Positions 43,941 to 54,427 of a stretch of 64,000 nucleotides of DNA are shown piece after piece. The position numbers and the translations under genes are program-made. This DNA is from Akanthomyces muscarius (lineage: Eukaryota; Ascomycota; Sordariomycetes; Hypocreales; Cordycipitaceae), in contig NC_079244.1 in the NCBI RefSeq assembly GCF_028009165.1, positions 2,108,001 to 2,172,000 on the forward strand, written 5' to 3'. Position 1 is the stretch's first letter. Every line of letters begins with the position of its first letter. Under the pieces are notes generated by a model. The model saw only the letters and a program-made list of their open reading frames with translations, ran no database searches and had not been told where the DNA came from.

Positions 43941-46872
43941 ATGCATCAACAGGCGAGGATACCCCAGAGGAAGGCTTCATCGCCAGCGCCATCACCTCAG
44001 CTTCCTTCGTCGCGGAGTGCCCCCAACGCTGATGCTGGCATCGGCGGAGCCCGCCCTCGGACGGGATCCAACCTCTCAATGAACCAGCCTGCAGCGGCCC
44101 CAGGCCCCAGTGACATCCAAACCACCTCGACCTTGCCCAGTGACTCCGTCAAGAAGCTGGATCAGATAGTACAGGTTTGTCGAAACCATAAAGCCCCATC
44201 GCATGGTTGCAGTGCTGACAAGTTTCCAGAACTTCTACACCAAGGCTGCTGCATTAATTCTAGACTCGAGGATGAAAATACGACCCATACGCAATTCTAG
44301 TGGAGCAGCCAAAGTCAACAAATGGGCATGTTCCCCCTCTCTCTCTGCCATTTCTTGCCATTGCTGACCCCTGATACAGTATCAAATAGAGACAGACGAG
44401 ATTGATGATTTCCGAGAAGAGCTGAAGACTTGGAAAACTTGTGGCAGCCTGGAAAGTCTCCCGCCTCCAATGGTCATCGAGGTGTACCTAGACGCATCAT
44501 CACTCAAGGAAAGCCAGAGTCTAATTACTGTAGACGAAGAAGGCAAACGCTGGGATGTCATGGAACAACTGCAGTCGTCCCGGTCAAGTGATAGCACGTC
44601 GCCCAGTACATTCGGCCGCAACACAGAAGTGGTGCTGGAACGTTGGACCGTCGAGCTCTTGCCCAATAGCTCCATGCCAACCGAAGACTTTGGCCCCATC
44701 CTCCCAACCATCTACAAAAAAGCCATCGTCTTTTTCCGATCCCTCTTCATCACCACAAGACTGCTTCCCGCCTGGAAATTCACAAGTCAGGGAAGAGCAA
44801 AAGGCTGTGTTGCGGCGCTCTCCCCTCGTTGCCGCATACTCATGCAGCGCCCGCACAGGAGATCTCCAGATCTGTTGAAGACCCCAATCGATGGCAGGCC
44901 AGATCCTGTGACAGAATACATGTTTGGAGATCTGGATGTCCCTGTCGGCCGGCTGAGTACATCGGTTACGTACAGAAGCGAATGCAATTTTAGAATCGAC
45001 GATGCCGAGTCGCTACTTAGCTCCAGGTTTATGGGTATTGATGAGAACTACTTCAAGCCCTCCATTCCCCAAGGAGCCGGCTCGCCAAGAGCTGCACAGC
45101 CCGAGGTTGGCTCATTACGAGACCACCGAAACCGACCCGGCATTGGTGATGTTCAACAGACATACGGGAGTATGTCAACTTTTCACGGAAACGGACCTCT
45201 AGGAACGAGCCCCATCTCGGCGCTCCGGTCCATAAGGCAGCCTGGTTCTGACACAAGCTCGCCGCCAGCCTCACTACCAAAGCAGTCGGACTTCGACGCT
45301 CCTCATTCATTACCCATCGGCAATAGAGGACAGACAAGTCGTCATGCAATCCGACCAGATGGATCTGCTAGGAGACCTTCCATCTCGTTTCAGCCATTCA
45401 AGGCCGGATCTCTCTCAGGTTCTCCCGTACCTCGATCTCTCGAGCCAGAGTCACCGGCATCGCTACAAAATCGAACATCGGCTTTCCCACCGATGCAGCC
45501 TAGACAGCGGACATCCCTCACGGCTGGCATGCCGGCAACTTTGCGGGGCGGGCCTCCGCAGCCAACTGATATCCCCGTTGTTGGCTCGCCGCGTCCCTCC
45601 TCGTCAAGCCGATACAGCAGCAGTTTTACACATCGACGTAACCGTCCATCTATCAGCGGGCCCAGTAGAGGAGGACCCGACGATGAGCAAGGCAGCAGTG
45701 GGAGGCAAAGTCTTGCCTCTTCGGTAGCTCAACCTGGATCCGGGCTATTGGCAGAGCCTGACAACACCAGCTCTGGGTCGCTGCCTGCCGAAGAAGACAA
45801 CATTTCAGAATTTTTGAAGATTCTGGATAGCAAGAAGACACTCAAGAGTTTTGAGCCGACTAAGCGAGACTCGGCAACGAATAAGACTGTTGCACAGCTG
45901 TCCAGGTTCCACCTGATGAAGGATTCGAACAACGCTCTGGGCGATTCCATGACGTCGTCTATGCAGTTGCAGCGCTCGTCTAGCTCCTCCAGCCGACAGC
46001 TAACAAGTGTACCTGGAATGGTCGCACCGGCATCAATGTCGCCGTCTTCATCATCACCTGGCAAGCCTGTCTCACCGCATACCCCCCATACGCCCGCCAT
46101 CCCATCCCGCCTTAGTGAAAATTCGATAGTCGATCACTCGGAAGCGCGCGCTAGAAGAGTTTCTCGAGGAACACGCCCAAGAGGCCCCTCAATCCCGGAA
46201 TCAAGTCGCCAGAGTACAATTACTCAGGAGGGCACCACTGCCATTGACATACCACTGTCGCCCCGTCTCAGCTCGCATCAAAGACGGTCAAGCTCAGTTG
46301 CACAACAAACCAGAGTGGCGGTTGATGACGACGAAACTGACTTGGCTTTTGCTAATCGAAGCATCAGCTTGGGGGCAGAAGACAGAGAACCCCCGACTCT
46401 CAGCACGCTTCTTGGCCGCCAAATGCAACTAGAGGAAGAGCCCACTGTTCGTGAAAGCCCTCCCAGCGGCCTACGGCCTGCGCCTGAGATTCGATCTGCG
46501 AGTGCTTCAACGGCGATGCTGCGCGGGTCTACAGAAGAAACTCCTCCTGACGGTCTGATCTCTGTTGCGCAGTCCTCGTCGCCGTTTCAGCGAAAGCGAT
46601 ATACTGGAATGAGCGCTGGCCGTGGCCAGACACCGCCACCACAGCTCGCGCAGTCTGTTCGGGGCAGCTACACCGGCAGTGGCAGCAGCCGCCTTGTCCG
46701 TGGCGACGACGAGTCGGTCGGCGACGAGCCTCTCATGTTCACGCTCTCGGAGATGGACGCCCAAGGTCGACGCAGCCTTGAAGAAGGACGGGGCTGTGTA
46801 AACACAGGAAGTAATACCGGCTCAGAGAGAGCCGGGTTTGAGCCTCGCGGCACCACCAGAAGGGGTTGGTAA
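43941..46872 (+). CDS. atg13: ATG13, autophagy-initiation regulator of the ATG1 kinase
   Basis: Predicted join(43941..44174, 44230..44325, 44380..46872), 940 aa. ATG13 is the TOR-controlled HORMA-domain adaptor of the ATG1 kinase complex. Diagnostic sequence runs SVKKLDQIVQ, NFYTKAAALILDSRM, VNKWYQIETDEIDDFREELKTW, PPMVIEVYLDASSL, VVLERWTVELLP, YKKAIVFFRSLFITTRLLPAWKF and RIDDAESLLSSRFMGIDENYF. The remaining 650 residues are Ser/Pro-rich and disordered, as expected for the phospho-regulated tail. Intron 2 (44326-44379) fits only with a GC donor (GCATGT...CAG). No GT donor gives the right phase. The HORMA region ends near residue 330. Confidence 0.94.
44326..44379 (+). other. predicted GC-AG intron in ATG13
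   Basis: Exon 2 ends ...AAA TGG and exon 3 begins TAT CAA ATA, which rebuilds KVNKWYQIETDEIDD in phase 0. The intron then starts GCATGT and ends ATACAG. GC-AG introns are a minor class of U2-type introns known in fungi. Confidence 0.7.
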
Positions 46873-47442
46873 ATCTCAATTTGGACATACCGAAGCATAA
46901 AAAGAAATTGTATAGAGAAAACAGACTGTTTTGACGTTTTCACAGAAATGCAAATTATCGCCATAAACCCCTTTCCCCCTACCCAAGCATTGCATATTTA
47001 GTTCACAGAGGTCTTTTATACGTTGGAAAATGGTGTTTCATCTGCTATTGATTTGGAAATTTCGAAAAAAAAAATCATGCACGTTAACTAAAAACGCCTA
47101 GTGTAGCTATTTGTTAATATCAAAATGGCAAAAAATAATCCCCCCGATGGATTTTGCAACTAGAAACAAAAAGAAAAAAATGGATGCGTGTGCTAGATGT
47201 CAAGCCAAGGACCATGAGTCGAGAATAATCCGTCGTCCTGAAATAGCAAAAGAGAAATAGAAGAGCAAAGCAAATCCAGATGCCGCCAAACATGTCGCAG
47301 TGTAAATCAGGAATATAAAAACAACCATCAAGTCGTAAATTCGTTGAAGGAAACAGGAAACAGAAACAAAGGCAGCAAAGTCGTTAGAGCAAATAGCGCG
47401 AGTCATCTTGGATGCTCAAAAGTCCCAAAAAATCATGGATAC
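46873..47442. other. convergent AT-rich 3' intergenic region
   Basis: This lies between the ATG13 stop and the stop of the acidic-repeat protein. It is distinctly AT-rich with A-runs at about 47064-47072. Nothing coding was recognised. Confidence 0.5.
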
Positions 47443-50234
47443 TTATATCTGGTCCTCCTCCTCGCCCTCCTCATCACCTTCCTCCTCACCACCTTCATCC
47501 TCACCACCTTCCTCCTCATCACCTTCCTCCTCACCACCTTCATCCTCACCACCTTCCTCCTCACCACCTTCCTCCTCACCACCTTCCTCCTCACCACCTT
47601 CCTCCTCACCATCTTCCTCCTTCTCCTCATCGCCGCTGCCATCATCATCCGAGGTGCTCTCTTCCTTCTTGCCCTCGTCGTCCTCATCATCACTAGACGG
47701 TGTGTTCTCCCAGGCCTGTTGCGGCGGTGGACCGACGACAGGCGCACCACCTTGCTCCGCGTCATCCGCATCGTGGTCCTCGACAAAGAGACTCTGCTCG
47801 CCCACCTCACCGGGGGCGGCCGCGGCGGCAGTAGTAGTGGCGAAGCCCTCGGTCGGGGAGAATCGGTAAGCCGGCTGCGACTGTCCCGGGTTCGGGTCTC
47901 GCTGGGGCGACACTCCGTCGATGAAGAGCGAAGGAGAGGCGTCGTTGTGTCCGCCTGGAGCGGCAGGGCGGGGAGGGGGGTGGAGGGGGGCGCCATGGTA
48001 GCCATCTTCATCGTCGTAGCCATCGTCGAACTCATATTCGTCTTGGCTAGCATCGCCCATGACCGCATCGCCGTCATTGTCGCCATCCTGCTCGTTGTCG
48101 CTCATCTCGTCATCGCCCTGGTTTTCTTCCCAAGGTGCGTCGTCCATGATCGCATCATCGTCATCTCCGACCTCAACAACACGGGCCTGAGTCGAAGTTG
48201 CGCCATTGGCGTATCGGGCGCACTGTTTGCCTCCGCGAGGGTAGTGTCCGTCACCGTCGCTGTCATTGTCATCGTTGTCTGCTCCATTGTTGCCATTGAA
48301 ACCGGGAGTCAAGCCATGGCTGTCGTCATCCATCTCATCCTCTGGCTCATCCTCCGGTCGGTCTCCGTTCCTCTCTCTCTCCATCCTAATTGCGTTCTTG
48401 ACCCAAAGAAAATCCGCGGTACTGGGTCGAGACGCGACGAGAGGACCAAGGTTTTGAAATTCCGCAAGCCTCTTCTTTTGGGGGGCCTTGTCGCGCTCCG
48501 TCTCCTCATTTACCTGCCGGACAAAGTTGTGGTTGCGTATGCAAACTTCCTTTTCCCCATTTTGGTCGTACTGATCGTAGTCGTAGAACCTGATGGAGTG
48601 AACTCCCCGCAGACATTTGATGTTCATGAGGCCTTGCACAGTGTGCATGTCTCGCAGCAGGCGCATGTCTGGTTGATTGAGGGACTGCTCCTTGTGGTAG
48701 AGTATCATGCCGCGCGGCTCGTGCTTTCTGCGCATATACCAAGGGTCGCTCTCCCGAAAGTAGAGCTCAATATGCTTGGCACGGATGGCCTGGGGAAAGT
48801 AGCTGAGCGCGTGCGTGCGGCGCGAAGTGTACTTGCCACGACCATTCTTGGCGTAGCAGACATCTTGATTGCCAATCCAGAAGAGGCTGATCAGTTGGAC
48901 TCTCTGCAGTCGGTTACCGATTCCCTGCGCAAAGCGACCCTATTCGCCAATGGATGAGAAACAGAATTTGTTGAGACTGTAGAAGAGGTTGCAGCCAATG
49001 TAGTGCCACTGACTGTTTACCGCGAGGGGGGCCAGCAGCACCTTGGGGGGGATCTCGCAGGTGAGACTGAATGAGCCGTTGCCAATAAGGAAGCGGTGTA
49101 GCAGGTTCAATCCAGTGCCCTGCGTGTCAAGCGCCGCCATACCAGCGGGCAAGTCTAGGCGGAAGCCCGAGGTGCAGTGGGGGTCGAGGCGCGAAACGCA
49201 GTGAACAGGCTTGCCGTCAAAGACAAGAAGGTGCCGAAGGAGGTCCCTCAGAAAGCCGGAGGGCAACTCTGAAAAGAGTTTGCGGCCGTTGGATGGAGTG
49301 GCGTTGTGTATCGGCGCAGTCCAAGTGCTATTGCTAGCCGTCCATCTCAGCCTGACACGATACTCCTGCCACTCAGTTAGAGATGGCCCCCTGAGCTTCA
49401 GCCCAGGATAGAGATACTTGTAGGAGCTGTTTTCTTCATTGCAAGCCAGTTTGTAAATTTCGCCGGCGGATTCTGTGGACCGACCGAGCAGCTTTTGGGC
49501 AAGCCTCTCTGGCCATGTCTACGTTCCGGTTAGCTTTGTCTCATCGCGGTATTGCCGTGCCCAGTTGCTTGTCAATTACTTACCGCTTTGGTTTTCCTTG
49601 GTCTTCTAGTTTGGCCTGCTCGGCCTGTTCGGCCACTTTGTTCGTAGCCAGCCAGCCGCAGTCTCGTCTGAAAAAGCTCCTGCTTTAAGGCTGCATTCTT
49701 AATCCTCAGGTTCCTTTCTCGCCCTCTGGAGCCGGCCAATTGACTTCGGAGTCGCAGGATAATTCTCTTTCTGCGGAATGCAACCTCTCTCCGATTTTTA
49801 AACGGAGGCTCACACTTTTTCAAGCAATCACCTTGAAAGTCCACATCTGATTGTGAGTCGTTATCTGCATCCCCATCGCCGTCGTCTTCGTCGTTGTCGT
49901 TGCCGTCATCGTCATCATCTGATGAACTCGGATCAGGCTCACCTCCAGGCTCACCTCCAGGCTCATCTCCAGGCTCATCTCCAGGCTCATCTCCAGGCTC
50001 ATCTCCAGGCTCATCCCCAGGCTCATCTCCAGGTTCATCCCATGGTTGGCTCCCGCGCTGGCACCCGCGCCATGCTCGTGACGGGTCGCTCGGTGGAACG
50101 ATTTCATTGTTCACCGCGCCTGAATGGATCCGTCCCTGAAATGCGCTAGTATCTGCGTCATCATGTTGGGTATCGCCGTCGTTCATGACTGGAGCTTGGT
50201 CCGCAGCGTCGTCATTTTGGGCAAGATCAACCAT
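47443..50234 (-). CDS. unrecognised acidic, repeat-rich protein
   Basis: Predicted complement(join(47443..48939, 49021..49518, 49584..50234)), 881 aa. I do not recognise the family. Residues 1-66 are acidic. Residues ~67-100 hold about seven DEPG units plus GEPG variants, followed by an Asp-rich run. Residues ~130-200 are strongly basic and possibly coiled-coil (NRREVAFRRKRIILRLRSQL, KNAALKQELFQTRLRL). Residues ~218-560 look folded, with conserved-looking hydrophobics and Trp/Tyr (LRWTASNSTWTAPIHN, LISLFWIGNQDVCYAKNG, HIELYFRESDPWYMRRKHEP). The C-terminal 320 residues are acidic and end in Glu/Gly repeats. Intron 2 (48940-49020) is 81 nt and in frame, and its last three bases are TAG. No signal peptide is visible. 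Nuclear localisation is plausible from the basic segments but unproven. Confidence 0.65.
47455..47625 (-). repeat. 15-bp-type tandem repeat coding Glu/Gly tail
   Basis: On the plus strand the unit is close to CACCACCTTCCTCCT, repeated many times with A/T changes. On the coding strand it reads EEEGG/EDEGG/EEEGD. It builds the acidic C-terminal tail of the unrecognised protein. Confidence 0.85.
48940..49020 (-). other. 81-nt phase-0 intron ending in TAG (possible retained intron)
   Basis: On the coding strand it starts GTAAAC and ends GAATAG. Its length is 27 codons and the frame is open until the final TAG, which is also the acceptor. Retention would add 26 residues and stop, giving a 409-aa protein without the acidic half. 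Confidence 0.6.
49932..50035 (-). repeat. 12-bp tandem repeat coding DEPG/GEPG
   Basis: About nine copies of GGCTCATCTCCA (plus strand) with few changes encode DEPG units. Near identity between copies suggests recent slippage or unequal exchange. Confidence 0.85.
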
Positions 50235-51329
50235 GGCGATGAGGGCCCAGCTTTGGTATGCAGCCAGCTAGGATGAAAGACGGCCGGTAGAGATCACTCA
50301 GAAAGTAAGCAACTGCAAAAAAAAGTCCTGGACTGAGTGGGAAATCTGGAAGAGAAAAAAGAAAGACCTCAAAGCTCTGAAGGGCACTGTAAATGGAGAG
50401 TCAGTATGGTGCAAGCAAGTGAGGTCTAGAGACCAAATAGTGCTGGGGAAATGAGAGAGGACGGTTGCTTGCACGACGGCAACACCCGCAATTGGAGGCC
50501 ACAACGACAAGTTAGATCACACAGAGCCAATGTGAAAAGACAATTGAGGCACCTGCGTCATCGGGCGAGTGTGGCAGTGGAGGACGCAAAGCGCAGTGAA
50601 GATAAATCGAGACGTACCTGGCGAGTCTGGAGTAGAGAAGTGAGGGGACCACGAGAAGGAACACACCTCAAGCCCAGCGAAGAGCAAAAGTCAATTGAAG
50701 TTTTAGAATGTTATGACAAGATGCAGCAGAGTGTGTTGATGTGTTGAAGTTGTGTGTGTGGTGGTGGAGAAGAATAGGAATGGAAGGAGGGAAGGTATTT
50801 ATAAGTGGTGTGCCCAGTGGCGAATGAAGCGCAATCCAGAGAAAATAAAGATGGTTAATACTCGATAGGCTCTCTATCGTTTGTCTTGCTTTCCTAGATT
50901 CTCCTGCGTATGTGCGTTTGTGTGCATGCCGGCGTGCAGCTGGCAGTCGTGGCAGCCAACACACGACTGCCAACACACGACGGACGACACAGGCAAGTAA
51001 TGAAGCTTAGCCAGGGTGAGGGTTGTGATTTTTTTTCATTGCTGATGCTACATCTCCCTGCATAGCCACAAATTTCATGGTTCCCATCCTTTCGACCAAA
51101 GGCAACATAAGAAAACCAGTTTGCAGGTTCAGCCAAGTCTTGGGCCCCAACAACACGCCCGCGCACCAGTCATATGTACAGAAGGTATCCTTGGGCGCTC
51201 ATTCATATTTTTCTTCTCATGCTCCAAACACATCTTGATATCATGCTACATGGCCCCGAGATGGTGATTGCTCAGCTCGGCTGCAAAGAAAGAGAAAATT
51301 GACTTTTTTTTCATGCTCGTTGGGAGAAT
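50235..51329. other. 1.1 kb between the acidic-repeat gene and the carrier gene
   Basis: This is the leader and promoter of the acidic-repeat gene and the 3' region of the carrier gene. A 98-codon ATG frame on the plus strand (50451-50747) is highly charged and has no recognisable motif, so it was not called. A GTGT-rich tract lies at about 50750-50765. Confidence 0.45.
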
Positions 51330-52636
51330 CTAGACTTGCCACTGGCGGAAAGTATCCATGACGGTGGTGAAGACAACAAGGAGAATACCACCTCCGGGAC
51401 CAAGACGGAGAACCTGGCCCAAGTCAGCATCCATTAATGTGCTCGCGATAATTCTGTGAGAAGCTTACCTTGGGGAGGAATCCCTTGTAGAGAGCGCCGA
51501 AGCCCTCCTCCTTGAAGACGGTGGCCACACCGGGGAAGGCCCAGTTGTACTTGGGGATCTGACCGGCCACCTTGGGGGTGTTTTGAATTCTGCTCTTGAC
51601 GACGTCCAGAGGAGTGTTGAGGATGGTACCGACAGTACCACCAACGGCACCGGAGATGAGGTCGTTGGTCATCTTGCCGCTCTTGGTGTCGGCCTGGGGA
51701 AGCATCTGGCGGACCTGGAAAATGCAGCCAAAGTAACCGGCGTTCCAGAGAATGTGACGCCACATGGTGGACTCGAGACCCTGATACATGGTGAGGACGC
51801 CCTCGTTGCGGATTGTCTTGACGACGCAGTCGACCATGCCCTTGTACTTGCCGGCCGAGGCCTTGTCCTGGAGACGAATCTTGACAAGCTCAAAGGGAAC
51901 GACGACGAAGGACTCGGTGGCACCGGCCGTGGCACCTGTCAGGATGGAGAGCGACTGGTTCATCTGGTTGACACCAAACATCTTGCGGTAGACCTTGCCC
52001 CATTCGTCGTTGGCAGCGAACTTGGTGGCACGCTTGGGCGCCTCCATAAGGATGGGGGCAGAGATGCCGCGATACAGGCGGGAGAAGCTGGGCTGGCTGT
52101 CAGTGGTTTGCTATTCGGCTGGAGGTCGAGATCGTGCCGTACCCTTCATTCTTGATAATCTTGCGGAAGCAGTCGACCATGCCATTGTAGGTGTCACCGG
52201 TAACGGCGCCAGTTTGCAATTGACTAACCGCATGTTAGCTTGTTCGTCTTTTCGCAAGGTCCGTCGTTCGAGGTCGTAGGGAAGCAAGCATACACTCGGG
52301 TCTTGACAACGTCCAATGGGTACCTGGGCGCGTGACTGGTTAGCGGGATGTTTTCGGCGGTTTCGGCGTCAACACCGGAGTTGCGCGCGTGAGCGAGAGA
52401 AAAAACTCACATAACCAGAATCTAGATAGGAAATCAATGAGCGTCTAATCGCATTAGTATCTATCTGCAAGGCTGCTCACCTCAGAGACACCGGCAATGG
52501 CGCCTGCGGAAGAAGAATTGTTAGCAAATCAGCTGTCAACGGTCACAAGCGGCACGAGAGCCACGACGACGATGGCGGACAGGTACGAACCGGCGGCGAA
52601 CTGGTACTGGAAGGGAAGGGGCTTTTCCTCAACCAT
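51330..52636 (-). CDS. mitochondrial 2-oxodicarboxylate carrier (ODC1/2 type)
   Basis: Predicted complement(join(51330..51413, 51469..52087, 52143..52223, 52294..52323, 52411..52421, 52481..52503, 52591..52636)), 297 aa. Mitochondrial-carrier signatures occur once per repeat: YPLDVVKTRVQLQT, PFELVKIRLQD and TPLDVVKSRIQNT. PKRATKFAANDEW and the N-terminus PLPFQYQFAAGAIAGVSE fit the oxodicarboxylate subgroup, which exchanges 2-oxoadipate/2-oxoglutarate across the inner membrane. Subgroup assignment is by remembered similarity. Seven exons are needed; exon 3 is 11 nt, exon 2 is 23 nt and exon 4 is 30 nt. All junctions are GT-AG, and together they rebuild an unbroken repeat-1 helix. It is divergent from the IBtk-like gene. 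Confidence 0.92.
52411..52421 (-). other. 11-nt internal micro-exon of the carrier gene
   Basis: The coding bases ATTCTGGTTAT lie between a CTAG acceptor and a GTGAGT donor. They supply ILV and the first two bases of the Met codon in SEILVMYPLDVVKTR, the conserved first carrier signature. Skipping it would shift the frame. Confidence 0.85.
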
Positions 52637-54427
52637 GGTGGGCGGCTGCTGCAAGAATTGGCTTTTTTTTGCGTGGGAAAAGAAGAAGAAACGGCGTCGG
52701 ATGTTGGGAGGGCAAAACGGACAAACGGTGAAAGGTCGGAGAGAGGGCGCAATCGTAGCAGAGAAAGCAGGCCGAGACAGATCTTGGCGGGTCACAGAGA
52801 AATGTTTAGCGGGAATTTTGGCCCGGCGGCGTCGGCGGCGTACCTAGCTGGCAAGCACACAAGCTGGGCCGGCGACAGGCCGCTGAGCCCAGATTTAGCG
52901 GCTTTCTGGCTGGTGAGTGCCGCTTGTACGCAGCCGTTTACAGGGGACTGCGCCGCTGGAGCATCTCTTGTCTGCCGAGTTACAGGTACAGAGTGTTCGC
53001 AGGGTCGAAACCCCCAAGGTACCTACTCTGTAAGCGGATAAGAGATAAGCTGCAGTCCGTAATCTGACCCTGGGGACCTAGTGCGCACGCGATGTAGTAA
53101 TTGGGGTGAGGTAATTGAAGTAATAGTGTGGGGAAGCTGGGGGGCAAGTATTTTATTATTTTTGTTTTAAATCTGAAGCATAGTTGGCTACATGGGTATG
53201 CATGCATATCGTGTTGGTTTATACCTACTAGCCTGATCGTTTGTATAGATAGCCCAGCGTGTGCCAGCAGATGCTTCCCCGCGCTGCTCCTCGGCGAGAT
53301 GGCCGGCCGCGATACGACGACAATTTGGTTCAAGACTTATTATGCCATTACGGCTTGTCGCGCTATCCTCGACCGACGAAGCGCAATTCTTGAAGCCGGA
53401 GAACATATAGTCGGAACATCTCGGGTAGCTTCACCTCCAACAACTGCCACCTGCCCATTCCTGTCGTCATGATCCACGCGTCGCGTAAACAGGCACAGGA
53501 AACGTCCAAGCCTCCAAGAATCAACATCACGAGGCACACGAGGCGAGCGGCTCCGCATGCAGCGCTGGCAAATAGCAGCCAGCGATGGCCAGCATGTGTC
53601 TCTCAACGGCGCGCCGGCCGCTCTACGCGCGAGTGCCTGCGGACGCCACGGTTGAAGCCCATCGGCCGTCGAGGGCAGCACAGGTGGCAGCGCTGAGAGG
53701 CGATTGGACAGCGTGGAAAGCTTGTGCGAGGGACAGCCTGTAGGTACCTAACGTTAGTATGGCTGTAGCCTGTAGCACACTTGCACCCCGCTGTTGCTGC
53801 TACAGAAGCTCAGAAGCTGGCTGCAGGTACCCCGAATGCACCGCTACCCCGCTGGCTCCTGCACCGTCAGCACATGTACTCGCCAGGTATCCGTAGGTAC
53901 TCCGCACCACTTTAGCCTGCGCACCGCACATGCCTGCCTTTATTAGTGCTACAGGGCTTGCTGGCCCGCGACGCGCAGAGCAACACCCCACCATCCCGAA
54001 TCAGTCTGTATTAGCCGTTAATTAAAGAGCTCTCAATGCGCATCATCGCGACAGCCTATCCATTCCCATCCCATCAACATCCTCCGTACACACACCCTTC
54101 CCACCTTTTTAATCTTCCAACTTAGAAACCAACGCGACTTCTCTCTGTCCGCCGCTTCGAAACCTACTACGATCCCTCCACCCGCTATTCCCGTCGATTC
54201 CGACACCTCGTTTCCACATCTCCGGGTTCGCACTATCGCGCCGTCGCATCACTGAGCACCGACTCCTACCACGCGACGCACACAACAGGGCAAGGCCCTC
54301 CCCAACGCTCAAGCAAGCTCTTCACACGCTTCAAAATCGCACCTTTAAATAAGCCGTGGTCCCTGAGAACCACAGCGAGGTGCCCTTTTAAGCGTGTAGA
54401 GCTCGTGTCCGACCTCTCGACTTGCCG
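52637..54427. other. 1.8 kb between divergent carrier and IBtk-like genes
   Basis: Purine-rich DNA next to the carrier start (C/T-rich leader on its coding strand) gives way to mixed sequence with TACCTA strings at 53020 and 53742. The last 350 bp before 54428 are C/T-rich. No gene was recognised. Confidence 0.5.

Noticed and set aside
47344..48957. 537-codon open frame on the plus strand
   Set aside because: It is antisense to the acidic-repeat gene. It exists because the Glu/Gly repeats read as Leu/Thr or Ser/Pro repeats on the other strand, and it begins with no supported ATG context.
50451..50747. 98-codon ATG frame between the acidic gene and the carrier gene
   Set aside because: It is highly charged without motif or splice context, and it lies antisense to the probable leader of the acidic gene.
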